From: Eubacterium sp.
Lineage (GTDB): Bacteria; Bacillota; Clostridia; Lachnospirales; Lachnospiraceae
Assembly: GCA_022769325.1 (NCBI GenBank)
Contig: JALEKC010000031.1
Coordinates: 1-32,377, forward strand
Direction of reading: 5' to 3'
DNA length: 32,377 nt
Part shown: positions 31,928 to 32,377 of the stretch, piece after piece
How the letters are laid out: each line of letters opens with the position of its first letter
How positions within the stretch are numbered: position 1 is the stretch's first letter
The notes under the pieces: generated by a model
The model's input: the letters and a program-made list of their open reading frames with translations, nothing else
The model's database searches: none
What the model was told of the DNA's origin: nothing
Made by a program: the position numbers and the translations under genes

Positions 31928-32377
31928 ATGGCAAAGGTTCCATTTACGCACCTTCATGTGCATACGGAATATAGTTTGCTGGATGGTGCCAGTAAAATTG
32001 ATGAGCTGGTGACTCGGACAAAAGAATTGGGGATGGACAGCATTGCCATTACCGATCACGGTGTGATGTATGGCGTGGTGGACTTTTATCGTGCTGCCCA
32101 TGCAGCGGGTATAAAACCGATTATCGGATGTGAGGTATATGTTTCCCCAGGTTCCCGTTTCGAACGGGAAGTCGGACAGGGAGAAGAGCGCTACAACCAT
32201 TTGGTGCTTTTGGCAGAAACTGATCAGGGATATAGTAATTTAATGAAAATTGTTTCCCGCGGATTTACGGAAGGATTTTATTATAAGCCGCGAGTGGATT
32301 ATGAAGTGCTGGAAATGTTTCATGAGGGAATCATCGCTCTTAGTGCCTGTCTGGCAGGAGCCGTTGCATCCCGCCTG
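31928..32377 (+). CDS. dnaE: DNA polymerase III alpha subunit, N-terminal part (cut by window end)
   Basis: The first 150 codons are present and the frame is open to the window edge. The PHP domain is clear: THLHVHTEYSLLDGASKIDEL, SIAITDHGVMYGVVDFYRAA, IGCEVYVSPG, YNHLVLLAE and IALSACLAG. This is the start of DnaE, the replicative polymerase catalytic subunit. The PHP metal-binding residues seen so far (HLHVH, DHG) are intact, which suggests a possibly active exonuclease or structural metal site. GGAGGGAG precedes the ATG. No promoter is obvious in the 80 bases before it. Confidence 0.95.
   Translation, partial: MAKVPFTHLHVHTEYSLLDGASKIDELVTRTKELGMDSIAITDHGVMYGVVDFYRAAHAAGIKPIIGCEVYVSPGSRFEREVGQGEERYNHLVLLAETDQGYSNLMKIVSRGFTEGFYYKPRVDYEVLEMFHEGIIALSACLAGAVASRL

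Noticed and set aside
1-32377. CRISPR array, tRNA, rRNA, transposase, phage or toxin-antitoxin genes
   Set aside because: None seen. The 79-bp repeat has only two units and no cas gene; the AbrB-like domain is fused to an ATPase and is not a free-standing antitoxin.

Overview
The window is a low-to-moderate GC chromosomal segment of a Gram-positive anaerobe, most likely a Lachnospiraceae-type clostridium. The evidence is the Firmicutes gene orders DUF951-rpsF-ssb-rpsR-gdpP-rplI-dnaB and hprK-glcK-murB-rapZ-whiA-HPr-dnaE, strong Shine-Dalgarno sequences of the AAGGAGG type before nearly every gene, sigma-A promoters with extended -10 elements, several TTG/GTG starts, and an intracellular GH115 paired with UxaC. 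Genus cannot be fixed from the sequence alone. Almost all genes are on the + strand; only one GH13 amylase-family gene is on the - strand.

Layout. 1-122: short repeats with a 79-bp period and a perfect 20-bp palindrome, next to a small membrane protein gene. 361-5866: translation/replication cluster (DUF951, S6, SSB, S18, the c-di-AMP phosphodiesterase GdpP, L9, DnaB). 6014-7658: a MerR-type regulator and a secreted bacterial Ig-like protein with a strong promoter and terminator. 7767-9113 (-): cytoplasmic GH13 enzyme. 9312-17152: an ABC export operon with three consecutive lipoprotein HlyD/MacA-like adaptors, one 941-aa FtsX-type permease and two different ATPases, the second carrying a C-terminal SpoVT/AbrB-like domain. 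17215-18072: a membrane-anchored NodB deacetylase with its own promoter. 18168-22451: glucuronate isomerase plus GH115 alpha-glucuronidase. 22570-26923: potABCD polyamine importer, coupled to a flavoprotein. 27010-end: HPr kinase, ROK glucokinase, MurB, RapZ, WhiA, an HPr-like protein with an altered active-site loop, and the start of DnaE.

How the genes work together. The first block supplies ribosomal and replication proteins. UxaC and GH115 form a plausible cytoplasmic route from glucuronoxylan fragments to fructuronate. The last block links carbon-catabolite signalling (HprK and a Crh-like HPr), sugar phosphorylation and wall-precursor synthesis (MurB, RapZ, WhiA). The part most worth following up is the three-adaptor ABC operon with its AbrB-tailed ATPase; next are the altered HPr, the Walker A Lys-to-Arg change in RapZ, and the inverted repeats around the gdpP promoter. 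I saw no CRISPR array, tRNA, rRNA, transposase or phage gene, and no gene-free stretch longer than about 300 bases.
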